Source: Rhodococcus sp. 4CII (GTDB lineage Bacteria > Actinomycetota > Actinomycetes > Mycobacteriales > Mycobacteriaceae). From it: DNA of 64,000 nucleotides. The notes below the pieces were generated by a model, which worked only from the letters and a program-made list of their open reading frames with translations, was not told where the DNA came from and made no database searches. The stretch covers positions 1,178,001-1,242,000 of the forward strand of contig NZ_JACCFE010000002.1 in assembly GCF_014256275.1 (NCBI RefSeq), read 5' to 3'. The translations under genes were made by a program, and so were the position numbers. Shown piece by piece: positions 7,519 through 15,907 of the stretch (its first letter is position 1; each line of letters begins with the position of its first letter).

Positions 7519-8204
7519 TGGCCTCGGATCTCGGAATGCCCCCTGCGCGGCCGAATCTCACCGACCGGCGGCGACTGGTCCTCGGGCAGCGGATCCGCTT
7601 GTTCGTGGCGGCGACGATCAGCTACAACGTGCTCGAGGCCGTCATCGCGCTCACCGAGGGCACCCGGGTGTCCTCGACCGCCCTGATCGGCTTCGGCCTC
7701 GATTCGGTCATCGAGGTCTCCTCCGCCGCCGCGGTGGCCTGGCAGTTCGCCGGCAAGGATCCCGAGTCCCGGGAGAAGGTGGCGCTGCGGATCATCGCGT
7801 TCTCGTTCTTCGGCCTGGCCCTGTACGTCACGGTCGACGCGATGCGATCCCTGGCCGGCGTCGGCGAAGCCCAGCACTCCCCCGTCGGCATCGCACTGGC
7901 GGCGGTCAGCCTCGCGGTCATGCCGGTGCTGTCGTGGGCGCAGCGCCGCGCGGGCCGCGAACTCGGCTCACTGTCCGCGGTCGCGGATTCCAAGCAGACC
8001 CTGCTGTGCACCTATCTGTCGGCGGTTCTGCTGGTCGGCCTGCTGATCAACAGCCTGCTCGGGTGGTCCTGGGCCGACTCGATCGCTGCCCTCGTCATCG
8101 CTGCGATCGCGGTCAGGGAAGGCGCCAACGCCTGGAAGGGCGATGCCTGTTGTCCGGCGCCGGCAACCGCCTCCGCCGCGCGTGGCCACGACTGCGATTG
8201 CTGA
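7518..8204 (+). CDS. Cation diffusion facilitator-type metal efflux protein
   Basis: This 228-residue integral membrane protein of the cation efflux class has about six hydrophobic segments. GFGLDSVIEVSS and LSAVADSKQTLLCTYLSAVL hold the conserved membrane acidic residues. The C-terminal tail is GDACCPAP...GHDCDC, a Cys/His-rich cytosolic end suited to a soft metal. The start ATG overlaps the CmtR stop, so the pair is one operon and should export Cd, Pb or a similar ion. Its stop is only 4 bp from the stop of the convergent response regulator. Confidence 0.83.
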   Translation: MASDLGMPPARPNLTDRRRLVLGQRIRLFVAATISYNVLEAVIALTEGTRVSSTALIGFGLDSVIEVSSAAAVAWQFAGKDPESREKVALRIIAFSFFGLALYVTVDAMRSLAGVGEAQHSPVGIALAAVSLAVMPVLSWAQRRAGRELGSLSAVADSKQTLLCTYLSAVLLVGLLINSLLGWSWADSIAALVIAAIAVREGANAWKGDACCPAPATASAARGHDCDC

Positions 8205-8208
8205 CAAA

Positions 8209-8895
8209 TCAGATCAGACCGAGCTTGCCCGCCTCGTAGACGGCCTCCGCACGCCGGCCGACGTCCAGTTTGCGCATGATGTTGCTGACGTGAAACTTCA
8301 CCGTCGTCGCCGAGATGAACAGCCGCTCACCGATTTTCGCGTTCGACAGCCCCTTGGCCAGGAGTTGCAGGACCTCCAGTTCACGCTCGGTGAGTCCTTC
8401 ACGCGGCGTCGTCTGACCGTTGAGTGAGCGGATCACCGCGGACGCACTGCGTGAGTCGAACGCACTTTCACCACGGGACACGGCTCGGATGGCGCGCACG
8501 AGTTCGGTGGTGTCGACGTCCTTGACCACGTATCCGCGGGCGCCGGCGTGAATGGCGCGGACGACGAGTTGCTCGTCGAGGAACGTCGTGAGCACGAGCA
8601 GACCCAACTTGCTGTCGGCGGCGGACAACTGCCCGCACAGGGTCAGCCCCTCGTAGTCGGAGGCCGCCGACAGTTTCAGATCCATCAGCACGACATCCGG
8701 CGCGACTCGGTCGACGACGGCCAGCGCTTCCTGACTCGACGACGCCTCCCCCACCACCTCGAGATCCGGTTCCCGCTCGAGGACGGAGCGCAGCCCCTGA
8801 CGCAGAATCGCGTGGTCGTCGACGAGCACGAGTTTCACCACCGAGGTGGGGCGCACGGACCCGGCCTGGTCACGCACCGAGGTTCGAATGGTCAT
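8209..8895 (-). CDS. mnoR: MnoR-like NarL/LuxR-family response regulator
   Basis: This is a 228-residue response regulator. The receiver domain has acidic D26-D27 (LVLVDDHAILRQGL), phospho-acceptor D72 (VVLMDLKLS) and K in GYVVKD. The C-terminal LuxR helix-turn-helix reads LTERELEVLQLLAKGLSNAKIGE. It overlaps the histidine kinase gene by ATGA. The layout of regulator, kinase, iron ADH, VWA, MoxR and mdo matches the mycobacterial methanol oxidation locus, where MnoS-MnoR activates mdo/mno expression. The name is transferred on that synteny. Confidence 0.82.
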   Translation of the reverse strand: MTIRTSVRDQAGSVRPTSVVKLVLVDDHAILRQGLRSVLEREPDLEVVGEASSSQEALAVVDRVAPDVVLMDLKLSAASDYEGLTLCGQLSAADSKLGLLVLTTFLDEQLVVRAIHAGARGYVVKDVDTTELVRAIRAVSRGESAFDSRSASAVIRSLNGQTTPREGLTERELEVLQLLAKGLSNAKIGERLFISATTVKFHVSNIMRKLDVGRRAEAVYEAGKLGLI

Positions 8896-10232
8896 CGGTC
8901 CACCTCACTGTCGGAATGTAACGGAATCCGGGCGGCGACCCGGACCCCGCCGATCCTGGCGCGCGCCACATCGAGAGTGCCGCCGAACTCGGCTGCGCGG
9001 GCCTGCATGTTCGCCAACCCGCGGTGGTGCCCGTCGAGGTCGTTGTTCGCGGCCATCCGCAGCATCAGGCGCATGCGCTTGGGATCGCCGTCGCCGTCGT
9101 CGGCGACGGACAGCAGCACCGAGTTCTCCGAATACGTGAGCCGCAGGACGGCGCGGGTCGCGTTGGCGTGCACCGCGGCGTTGAACAGCGCCTCGCCGGC
9201 GATCCGCAACAGCGCATGTTCCCGGTCGCTGGACAATTCGGCGGGGGTGCCGCCGACACGGACGGTGACCTCGAGTTCGTCGGGCATGTGCACCACCCCC
9301 AGTTGCTCGAGCATCTCGGGCAGCGATGTCCGGTCGGACCCGCCGGAGTGATTGAGCGCGTAAATCGCGGACCGCAGCTGCTCCACGGCACGGCGCGTCA
9401 ATTCCTTTGCCAGATCCAGCCGTTCGCTGCGTTCGTCGTCCGGGACCCCGCTGCGGCACACCTCGATCTGCATGCCCGCCGACAACACCGCCTGGGTGAC
9501 GCTGTCGTGCAGTTCGCGGGCGATCCGGTGCCGTTCCTCGTCGAGCACCTGATGCCGGTGCGCCGCCCCGAGTTGACGCTGGGTGGATTCGAGTTCGGCG
9601 TTGCGCACCGCGAGATCCGAAGCGGTGCGGCGAGCTTCCGCGTATGCGTGCTCGGCTCGCTCGAGCAGGAGCTGACCCCGCTGATACAGCGCCGAATTCT
9701 GCAGTGCCACGGCGGTCTGACTCGCGAGAATGCTGAGGACCGCACCGTCGGTGGTATCGAGCGTGCGGTGCTCGGCGGTCCATGCGGCGAAGGCCCCGAC
9801 GACGCCTCCTTCGAGGACGATCGGCACGAATGCGTGATGGGCGTCGATCACGGGAGCACCGCCGGTGCGCGCCGACCGGATGTCCGCCAGGCACGTGACG
9901 ACCTCGTCCGGCAGCGGCGGTCCCTCCACGTTGTCGACGAGGAACGGCGTCGCATCCGGGCCGAGCACGAGCCGGCGGGGACCGGCGTCGGGCAGCATGC
10001 CGTCGGCGAGGGCGAACGCGACCCACTGAGCGTCGAGGTGCGCCCGCGCTGCCTCGGCGACCGCACAGATCAGGGTCTCGGGGCCTTCGACCGTGCGGAC
10101 GAGGGCCCGGGAGATGAGCTCGAGGGCGTGCACGACGCGTTCGAGACGTTCGGCGGCACCGCGGTATTGAGGGTAGAACGTCGGCTTCCCGGACCGGAGT
10201 CCGGTGAGCGTGGACAGATCGGGGGCGTTCAT
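8892..10232 (-). CDS. mnoS: MnoS-like sensor histidine kinase
   Basis: This 446-residue soluble kinase has no membrane segment. It has an N-terminal GAF-like domain (about 40-180), a coiled-coil linker (about 180-230), and a HisKA_3 domain with phospho-acceptor H242 in IARELHDSVTQAVLSAG. The HATPase_c part has N-box HALLRIAGEALFNAAVHAN and G-box VADDGDGD. The ATG at 10232 is 4 bp from the upstream iron ADH stop. A cytosolic GAF input suggests that an intracellular metabolite of alcohol oxidation is sensed. It partners with the overlapping response regulator. Confidence 0.83.
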   Translation of the reverse strand: MNAPDLSTLTGLRSGKPTFYPQYRGAAERLERVVHALELISRALVRTVEGPETLICAVAEAARAHLDAQWVAFALADGMLPDAGPRRLVLGPDATPFLVDNVEGPPLPDEVVTCLADIRSARTGGAPVIDAHHAFVPIVLEGGVVGAFAAWTAEHRTLDTTDGAVLSILASQTAVALQNSALYQRGQLLLERAEHAYAEARRTASDLAVRNAELESTQRQLGAAHRHQVLDEERHRIARELHDSVTQAVLSAGMQIEVCRSGVPDDERSERLDLAKELTRRAVEQLRSAIYALNHSGGSDRTSLPEMLEQLGVVHMPDELEVTVRVGGTPAELSSDREHALLRIAGEALFNAAVHANATRAVLRLTYSENSVLLSVADDGDGDPKRMRLMLRMAANNDLDGHHRGLANMQARAAEFGGTLDVARARIGGVRVAARIPLHSDSEVDR

Positions 10233-10236
10233 GTGC

Positions 10237-11424
10237 TCACAGCGCCGACCGGAACAGCGCCACCATCTGCTCCTGTGTCGCCGTGCGCGGGTTGGTGGAC
10301 ATGCACGCGTCCCGGAGGGCGAATTCGGCCAGCCGCGAGAGATCCGTCTCACGAACTCCCAACTGCCCCAGCCCCTTCGGAACACCGACCTCCCGGGCGA
10401 GGCGCTCCACCCGGTCCGCGACCGCGAGCGCGGCCTCCTCGGGGGTTGCGCGCCGCTCCTCCAGACCGAGGGCTGCGGCGATGGCGACGAACGGGGTGGC
10501 GTCGTCGGTGGCGTTGAACCGGATCACGTGTGGGAGGAGGATGCCGTTGATGACTCCGTGCGGCAGGTCGAGCAGGCCCCCGACCTGATGGCTCATGGCG
10601 TGCGCGGCACCGAGAATCGCGTTGGTGAACGCGAGCCCGGCTTCCAGGCTCGCCTGGGCCATGACAGAGCGCGACTCCATCTCCATCGGCTCTTCGATGG
10701 TGCGGACCAGGGTGTCGGTGACCAGCCCGACCGCGCGGAGCGCATGGTGGTCGGTGAGCGGATTGTGGGCCAGCGACACGAAGGCCTCGATGCCGTGGGT
10801 GAGCGCGTCCAGGCCGGTCGCGGCGTTGAGCCACTCCGGCATGGTGGTGAGCAGGCGCGGGTCGATCACGGTCACGTCCGGCACGAGGGCCCGGCCGATG
10901 ATGGTGATCTTGGTGCCGCGCGTCGTGTCGGTGACGATGCAGAACTGGGACACGTCGGCGCCGGTGCCCGACGTGGACGGCACCATCACCAGCGGCGGGA
11001 TCGGGCTGGTCGCCTGGTCCACTCCCTCGTAGTCGAGGATGTGGCCCCCGTTCGCGGCGAGCACCGCGATGCCCTTCGTCGCGTCGATGACGGATCCGCC
11101 GCCCAGCGCGACGAGGACGTCACATTCCCCCTCGCGGTACGCGTCGTGTCCGGCCGCGATCTCGTGGTCCTTGGGATTGGGTGTGAGCGCGCTCCACACG
11201 ACGGGGGTGAGGCCCTGCTCGCGAAGCTGATCCTGCAGTTCGGACGCCCAGCCGGCGTCGATCAGACCCGGATCGGTGACGAGCATCGGCCGCGCGCCGC
11301 CGAGACGGAGTACGGCGTGTGCGGCCTCGACCATCGACCCGATACCGAACACGATTTCGGGTGCGTGGAATTTGACCAGCCTGCCCGGGGTGGTGGTGCG
11401 GATGGACGGATAGGACACGGACAA
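10237..11424 (-). CDS. Iron-containing alcohol dehydrogenase (second ADH of the mdo operon)
   Basis: This is a 395-residue group III alcohol dehydrogenase. The NAD-site motif is ALGGGSVID, STSGTGADVSQF follows, and metal-binding histidines appear in LDALTHGIEAF, GAAHAMSHQVGG and DLPHGVINGILLPHV. It resembles 1,3-propanediol/ethanol dehydrogenases. In the syntenic mycobacterial locus an enzyme of this type accompanies mdo. The likely start is a TTG at 11424 with GGGAGGAG upstream; a GTG two codons in is an alternative. It shares an operon with mnoS, mnoR and, after a 138-bp gap, the VWA gene. Confidence 0.85.
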   Translation of the reverse strand: MSVSYPSIRTTTPGRLVKFHAPEIVFGIGSMVEAAHAVLRLGGARPMLVTDPGLIDAGWASELQDQLREQGLTPVVWSALTPNPKDHEIAAGHDAYREGECDVLVALGGGSVIDATKGIAVLAANGGHILDYEGVDQATSPIPPLVMVPSTSGTGADVSQFCIVTDTTRGTKITIIGRALVPDVTVIDPRLLTTMPEWLNAATGLDALTHGIEAFVSLAHNPLTDHHALRAVGLVTDTLVRTIEEPMEMESRSVMAQASLEAGLAFTNAILGAAHAMSHQVGGLLDLPHGVINGILLPHVIRFNATDDATPFVAIAAALGLEERRATPEEAALAVADRVERLAREVGVPKGLGQLGVRETDLSRLAEFALRDACMSTNPRTATQEQMVALFRSAL

Positions 11425-11533
11425 CTCGACGCTCCTCCCGGCACCTGCTCGATTGTGATACAGATTACAAGACCTGCATCTAAACCCTACGGCTGGGGAC
11501 CTGCTCCCACACCCACCGAAGGACAGGTGCAGG

Positions 11534-11553
11534 ACCTACCCGATCGGGTAGGT
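11534..11553. promoter_or_regulatory. Perfect 20-bp palindrome between the VWA and iron ADH genes
   Basis: The sequence ACCTACCCGATCGGGTAGGT is fully self-complementary. It lies just after the VWA stop (11563) and 110 bp before the iron ADH start. It could be a regulator operator for an internal promoter driving ADH-mnoS-mnoR, or a short hairpin. No other copy was noticed in this window. Confidence 0.5.
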
Positions 11554-11562
11554 GGGCGAAAC

Positions 11563-13098
11563 TCACCGCAGCGCGTGTCCCAGTTCGGCGGCGCGGGACA
11601 TCAGCTGGGCCGCGTCGCGCGCGACGACGACACGATCGCAGATCTCGGCGTAGTCCGGCATCGCGCACGACGCCTGGTTCCAGTACCGCTCGGGTTCCGG
11701 GGTGATCCAGGCGAGCCGGTGAACCTTTCGCCGTAGCTCGGCGAATTCGTCGACACCCGGCGGGAGGCCGTTGCACCGCCCGTCCCCGACGACCACCACC
11801 GAGGTGCGGGAGTTCACGTCGGTGCCGAACTCGGTCAACACGTCGGCGAACACCCGGCCGTAATCGCTGCTCGCCTCCAGATCGATGCGGGGGTCCGCGA
11901 GAACGGATGCCAGTGCATCGTCGTCCGTCCCGGCGAGGAGGGTGTCTGTGACGTCGACGGGCCGATCCACGAATGCCAGTACCTGACACCGGCTCGCGCG
12001 GCGATGCATGGCCTGCGCCAATCGGAGGGTGAAGGCGGTCACCGGTCGTACCGACAGCGACACGTCGGCCAGGATCAGCACCCGCACCCGGTCCGGTCGC
12101 GGTGCCCGCACCATGAGGTGGAACGGCACGCCGTCGGTCCGCAGGCTCGCGCGGACCGTCCGGCGCATGTCGAGTCGGCCGTTCGCCAGTTCGCGAGGGC
12201 GCGGGCGCGACGGTCCCCGCATCCGCCGAAGCACCTCGTGGCAAGCCTGATTCACCTCGGCGCGCGACGTCGCCGACCCCGTTCCGCCCGCGGCCGCCGG
12301 CGCCGTCGGGTGACCCGCCGTCGGATCCCGGGCATCCGCCAGGGCACCGACGAACGCCTCCACCGCCTCCGCCAGCCGGTTCAGCTGGGCTGCGGTGAGA
12401 GGTTCGGCGCCGTCCGAATCGGCGTAGACCTTGCTCGGGTCGTACGCGTCGAGCCACGCGAGGATCGACTCCGGGTCATCCCAGGACAGCGATCCGACGA
12501 CGGCGCCGCTCGTGGACGGCGCCAGGTCACCGACCGCGGTACTCGCCGCCCGCTCGACCTCCACCGTGTACGTGACGCCGCGGCGGCCGGAGTCCTCTTC
12601 GGAATCGACGGACAGATCCGCGTCGCTCGAGGTCATACTGACATCGTCGTCGTCCTTGTGCGGGTTGAAACCCTTCTCCGCCTCAGGGGTGTCGAAGTGG
12701 TCGCCGACTTCGGCGGCGCGCTCGTTGTATTCCGCGTACCGGGCGGTGTCCCCGTTGTCCGCCACCTCCAGGGCGTCCGGAAGTCCCTCCGCGAACTCGA
12801 CCCGTGACGGAGGGCGCTCGTCGGGCGCCGCGTCGGGGGCCGCAGCGAAGAATACGTCGAAGGCTCGCTCGAATCCCGGCTGCTCGTAGGTGTACTTCGC
12901 GCACACCGCTCGCAGGGACGCCCGCAGCGTGGCGACATCCCGTCCCCCGACGAGACCGAACACCCGGCGAACCTCGATGACCTCGGCGGGTGAGGCGGCC
13001 ACGCCGTAGCGGCGCAACACCTTTGCGAACGACGCGGCCAGAACGTCGAGTAGTTGCGCGGGCAGGGACGGGGCGGGGTCGGGCAGCGGGCGGAGCAT
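11563..13098 (-). CDS. VWA-domain (CoxE-like) partner of MoxR
   Basis: This is a 511-residue protein. The C-terminal third is a von Willebrand A domain with MIDAS motif D345-V-S347-L-S349 preceded by RVRVLILA. The middle (about 140-290) is acidic, low complexity and rich in Ser, Ala and Thr. The N-terminal 130 residues are helical and CoxE-like. MoxR-VWA pairs act as ATP-driven chaperones that insert metals into, or remodel, partner enzymes (NorQ-NorD, CbbQ-CbbO). It starts 2 bp after the MoxR stop. Downstream of mdo, a role in maturing the decameric dehydrogenase is likely but inferred. Confidence 0.85.
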   Translation of the reverse strand: MLRPLPDPAPSLPAQLLDVLAASFAKVLRRYGVAASPAEVIEVRRVFGLVGGRDVATLRASLRAVCAKYTYEQPGFERAFDVFFAAAPDAAPDERPPSRVEFAEGLPDALEVADNGDTARYAEYNERAAEVGDHFDTPEAEKGFNPHKDDDDVSMTSSDADLSVDSEEDSGRRGVTYTVEVERAASTAVGDLAPSTSGAVVGSLSWDDPESILAWLDAYDPSKVYADSDGAEPLTAAQLNRLAEAVEAFVGALADARDPTAGHPTAPAAAGGTGSATSRAEVNQACHEVLRRMRGPSRPRPRELANGRLDMRRTVRASLRTDGVPFHLMVRAPRPDRVRVLILADVSLSVRPVTAFTLRLAQAMHRRASRCQVLAFVDRPVDVTDTLLAGTDDDALASVLADPRIDLEASSDYGRVFADVLTEFGTDVNSRTSVVVVGDGRCNGLPPGVDEFAELRRKVHRLAWITPEPERYWNQASCAMPDYAEICDRVVVARDAAQLMSRAAELGHALR

Positions 13099-13100
13099 CG

Positions 13101-14207
13101 TCAGCGCCTGCCCTGCCGGCCGGCGCCGATGCCGCCGCGGTCGCGGCCACCGTGCCCGCGGAAGACGGCGGTGGTGGTGTTGGCGGGCCGCGACGCAACC
13201 GTCGCGCGCTCGACGGGCCCGGCCGAAGCGGACTCCTCGTCGGCCGCCGTTACAGGCTCGCCGCCGTCCAGCCGGGTACGGGCGAGTTGCACGTCGCTCG
13301 TGTACTTGAGCAGGGCGGTGAGCAGGATGTCGCGCACCGCGGCCTGCGAGCTCACGGCCACCCCCGTCGCCTTCAGGACCACCGCGGCACGGGCCGCGTC
13401 GATGACCTCCGCGATCGACGGGCTCTTGCGGAGCGGCAACTGACGCAACGTGCGCGCCAGATCCACGACATCCGCAGCGACGGCGTCCTCGACTTCGGGC
13501 GCCCTGGCCGTCACGATGTCCCGCTCACGCTGCGGGGTGGGATATCCGAGGTGGTAGTGCAGGCACCGACGCTTGAGTGCGGGCGAGAGTTCCCGAGTGT
13601 CGTTGGACGTCAGGATCACCCACGGCGCCGAGCGCGCGGCGAACGTCCCCACTTCGGGAATGGTGACCTGGCCCTCCGCGAGAACCTCGAGGAGCAGCGC
13701 CTCCATCGACTCCTCGGTGCGGTCCACCTCGTCGACGAGCAGCACTACCGGTTCCGGCGACAGAATGGCCTCGAGCAACGGACGCACCGACAGGAATTTC
13801 TCCGAGTACAGCCCGAAATCCTGGGCTGCCAGGAACTTCGATGCATCGGCGATGTTGTCGAACCCCGCCATCTGCTCACCGATGCGGTCGCGCAACATCT
13901 GCACGTGCAGAAGCTGTTTCGCGTAGTCCCACTCGTACAGCGCCCGGTTGTCGTCGAGTCCCTCGTAGCATTGCAGGCGAACGAGCTTCCGCCCCGCGGC
14001 CTCGGCCAGCGATTTCGCCAGTTCCGTCTTACCCACACCGGCCGGACCCTCCAGCAGCAGCGGACGTTCGAGCGCGGTCGCGAGGTGGACGACCACCGCG
14101 AACTCGTCGTCGGCGATGTAGTCGACCTCGCGCAGCGCCTCCTTCAGTTCCGCGCCGTCGGTGAAGCTGATGTCCGCCGGTTCCGGGGCAGTGTGCGGTG
14201 CAGTCAT
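13101..14207 (-). CDS. MoxR-type AAA+ ATPase
   Basis: This is a 368-residue MoxR/RavA-class ATPase. Walker A is G54-PAGVGK-T61, Walker B is VVLLVDE (154-160), sensor 1 is ILTSND, and an Arg finger region is LSPALKRRCLHYHLG. The last 30 residues are Gly/Arg-rich (GHGGRDRGGIGAGRQGRR), unlike the typical MoxR end. It lies between mdo and its VWA partner. The gap to mdo (106 bp) holds a strong hairpin. Its probable role is activating Mdo or loading its metal, by analogy with other MoxR-VWA systems. Confidence 0.87.
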   Translation of the reverse strand: MTAPHTAPEPADISFTDGAELKEALREVDYIADDEFAVVVHLATALERPLLLEGPAGVGKTELAKSLAEAAGRKLVRLQCYEGLDDNRALYEWDYAKQLLHVQMLRDRIGEQMAGFDNIADASKFLAAQDFGLYSEKFLSVRPLLEAILSPEPVVLLVDEVDRTEESMEALLLEVLAEGQVTIPEVGTFAARSAPWVILTSNDTRELSPALKRRCLHYHLGYPTPQRERDIVTARAPEVEDAVAADVVDLARTLRQLPLRKSPSIAEVIDAARAAVVLKATGVAVSSQAAVRDILLTALLKYTSDVQLARTRLDGGEPVTAADEESASAGPVERATVASRPANTTTAVFRGHGGRDRGGIGAGRQGRR

Positions 14208-14250
14208 GATCGGGGCATCCGTCCTTGGGTCAGGTGATGGTGGGAACGCA

Positions 14251-14291
14251 TCCGGGGCGGGGCCAGGCTGGGGTGCGGCGCCCGCCCCGGA
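14251..14291. terminator. GC-rich hairpin between mdo and moxR
   Basis: An 11-bp perfect stem, TCCGGGGCGGG paired with 14281-14291, has a 19-nt loop. It lies in the 106-bp gap after the mdo stop on the transcribed strand. There is no T-run. It may stop part of the transcription or protect the mdo 3' end, giving much more mdo than moxR mRNA. Confidence 0.5.
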
Positions 14292-14313
14292 CGCGAGTTT
14301 CGGCGGTTCGGGT

Positions 14314-15585
14314 TCAGTACGCGCTGTTGATCGCGTGGTCGACGACGGGGATCATCGATTCGACCGTCACCTCGCGCGGGTTGCCCGGTGTGCACCAGTC
14401 GCCCTGGATGTGCTCGGAGATGGCCCGCACGGTCTTCTCGTCGCCCCGGATGGTGTCACCGCGACCCTCGTACTTCTTCGTGTTCATCTGGTTCTTCTCG
14501 TACGAGTCGGTGCGCACCTGACCGAAGTTGTCCGGAATTCCGACGTCCTTCGCCAGACGGATGGCCGCCTCCACGGCCGCGTCCGCCGCCTGCACCGTGG
14601 TGAGGTTGCGGGTGTCGACCCCCAGCGCTCCGGCCAGCTGGGCGTACCGCTCGTACCGCGACGGCAGGTTGTACTCCCAGACCCGGGGCAGCGCGATCGC
14701 GTTGTTCAGTCCGTGGTGGCTGTCGAAGAACGCGCTGACCGCGTGCGAGATGGAGTGCACGATGCCCAGGCCGCCGGAGTTGAACGCCTGGCCGGCGATG
14801 TACTGCGCGTTCATCATTCCCTCCCGGGCCTTCAGGTTGCGCGGCTCGAACACGGCCTCGCGCAGGTTCTTCGCGACCAGTTCCACCGAGTACAGCGCGT
14901 TGCCGAGCGACGGGGCGAAGTCGAGCCGCGACACGTACGGCTCACTGCCGTGCGCGAGGACGTCGAATCCGCAGTACGCCGTGAAGTGCTGGGGGCAGGT
15001 GTAGTAGAGCAGCGGGTCGTCGATCGCGAGGGTCACGATGGTCGCCTCGTCGAATCCCACCCACTTGTGCGGGTTGTTCATGTCCGACGTGTCGGTGATG
15101 ACGTACGCCCACGACGTTTCCGAACCCGTTCCGGCCGTGGTGGATACGGCGATGTGCGGCGGGTTCTCCTTGTTGGTGGACTTGGCGAATCCCTCGAACT
15201 CGTTGATGTTGCGGCCGTCGTGCGCGACCACGACGCGGGCGCCCTTCGCGGCGTCGTGACTCGAGCCGCCACCGACGGAGATGATCGAGTCGCACTTCTC
15301 CTTCTGGTAGAGCGCGGCCGCCTCCATGACGTTGTAGTCCTTGGGGTTGGACTCGACCTTGTCGTAGAGCACGACCTCGACGCCCTGGTACTCGATCTTG
15401 CCGACCAGTTCCTCGATGATGCCCGAGCCACGCAGGCCCGTGGTCATGAGAAGGGTCCTCTTGAATCCGAGGTTCTTCGCCTCGACGCCGATGATGTCGT
15501 GGGCGCCCACTCCCATCAGTGCCCGGGGGAACGGGTGGAACTCCTTGATGGGGAAGTCCCAGATCTGGTTGAGCTCGATGGCCAT
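14314..15585 (-). CDS. mdo: Mycofactocin-dependent methanol dehydrogenase Mdo (NDMA-dependent ADH)
   Basis: This 423-residue iron-type alcohol dehydrogenase is nearly identical in its recognisable parts to actinobacterial methanol:NDMA oxidoreductase/ThcE: MAIELNQIWDFPIKEFHPFP, ISVGGGSSHDAAKGARV, STTAGTGSETSWAYV and ISHAVSAFFDSHHGLNNA. These decameric enzymes hold a tight NAD(H) that is recycled by an external acceptor, mycofactocin in vivo and nitrosodimethylaniline in vitro. That explains its linkage to the mft cluster 10 kb away. The ATG at 15585 has GAGGAG upstream. It heads the operon mdo-moxR-VWA-ADH-mnoS-mnoR. In 15586-15833 only a weak 16-bp imperfect palindrome (15739-15754) was seen. 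Confidence 0.95.
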   Translation of the reverse strand: MAIELNQIWDFPIKEFHPFPRALMGVGAHDIIGVEAKNLGFKRTLLMTTGLRGSGIIEELVGKIEYQGVEVVLYDKVESNPKDYNVMEAAALYQKEKCDSIISVGGGSSHDAAKGARVVVAHDGRNINEFEGFAKSTNKENPPHIAVSTTAGTGSETSWAYVITDTSDMNNPHKWVGFDEATIVTLAIDDPLLYYTCPQHFTAYCGFDVLAHGSEPYVSRLDFAPSLGNALYSVELVAKNLREAVFEPRNLKAREGMMNAQYIAGQAFNSGGLGIVHSISHAVSAFFDSHHGLNNAIALPRVWEYNLPSRYERYAQLAGALGVDTRNLTTVQAADAAVEAAIRLAKDVGIPDNFGQVRTDSYEKNQMNTKKYEGRGDTIRGDEKTVRAISEHIQGDWCTPGNPREVTVESMIPVVDHAINSAY

Positions 15586-15833
15586 GGCCGTCTCCTCGAT
15601 TAGTCGATGTCGGATCTGAAGCGATGCGGAAGGGGACCCCATTGATGTGATCGGCGTCTCACCTGGAACCCACTGTGACCCAGTTCGGGCCCCGGTTACA
15701 GACCCGCGGAGCCGAACCGTCCGACCGCGGCGCACAAACTGCCCGAACGGACAGGTACGGCCGGGCCGAGCCGGAGGGGACGGCACTCGATACGCTGGAC
15801 ACTCCGCGCGGACTCCACCCGCTAGGCAAAAAC

Positions 15834-15847
15834 TAGAACCTGTTCTA
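15834..15847 (+). promoter_or_regulatory. KstR operator upstream of kshB
   Basis: TAGAACCTGTTCTA matches the KstR consensus TNNAACNNGTTNNA at every fixed position and is a 6+6 palindrome. It lies 60 bp upstream of the kshB ATG and overlaps a TATATT -10-like element at 15846. KstR represses cholesterol catabolism genes until sterol-derived CoA thioesters bind it. The mdo start is 249 bp away on the other side. Confidence 0.88.
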
Positions 15848-15907
15848 TATTTGGGACAGGCAAGCGAGCGTTCCGGCGCCGCGAGGTACGGAAGGACTGC
15901 ACACACG

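Noticed and set aside
15739..15754. CTGCCCGAACGGACAG as a MnoR operator upstream of mdo
   Set aside because: It is an imperfect dyad (6 of 7 pairs) with no second copy near the mdo start; too weak to list as a site.
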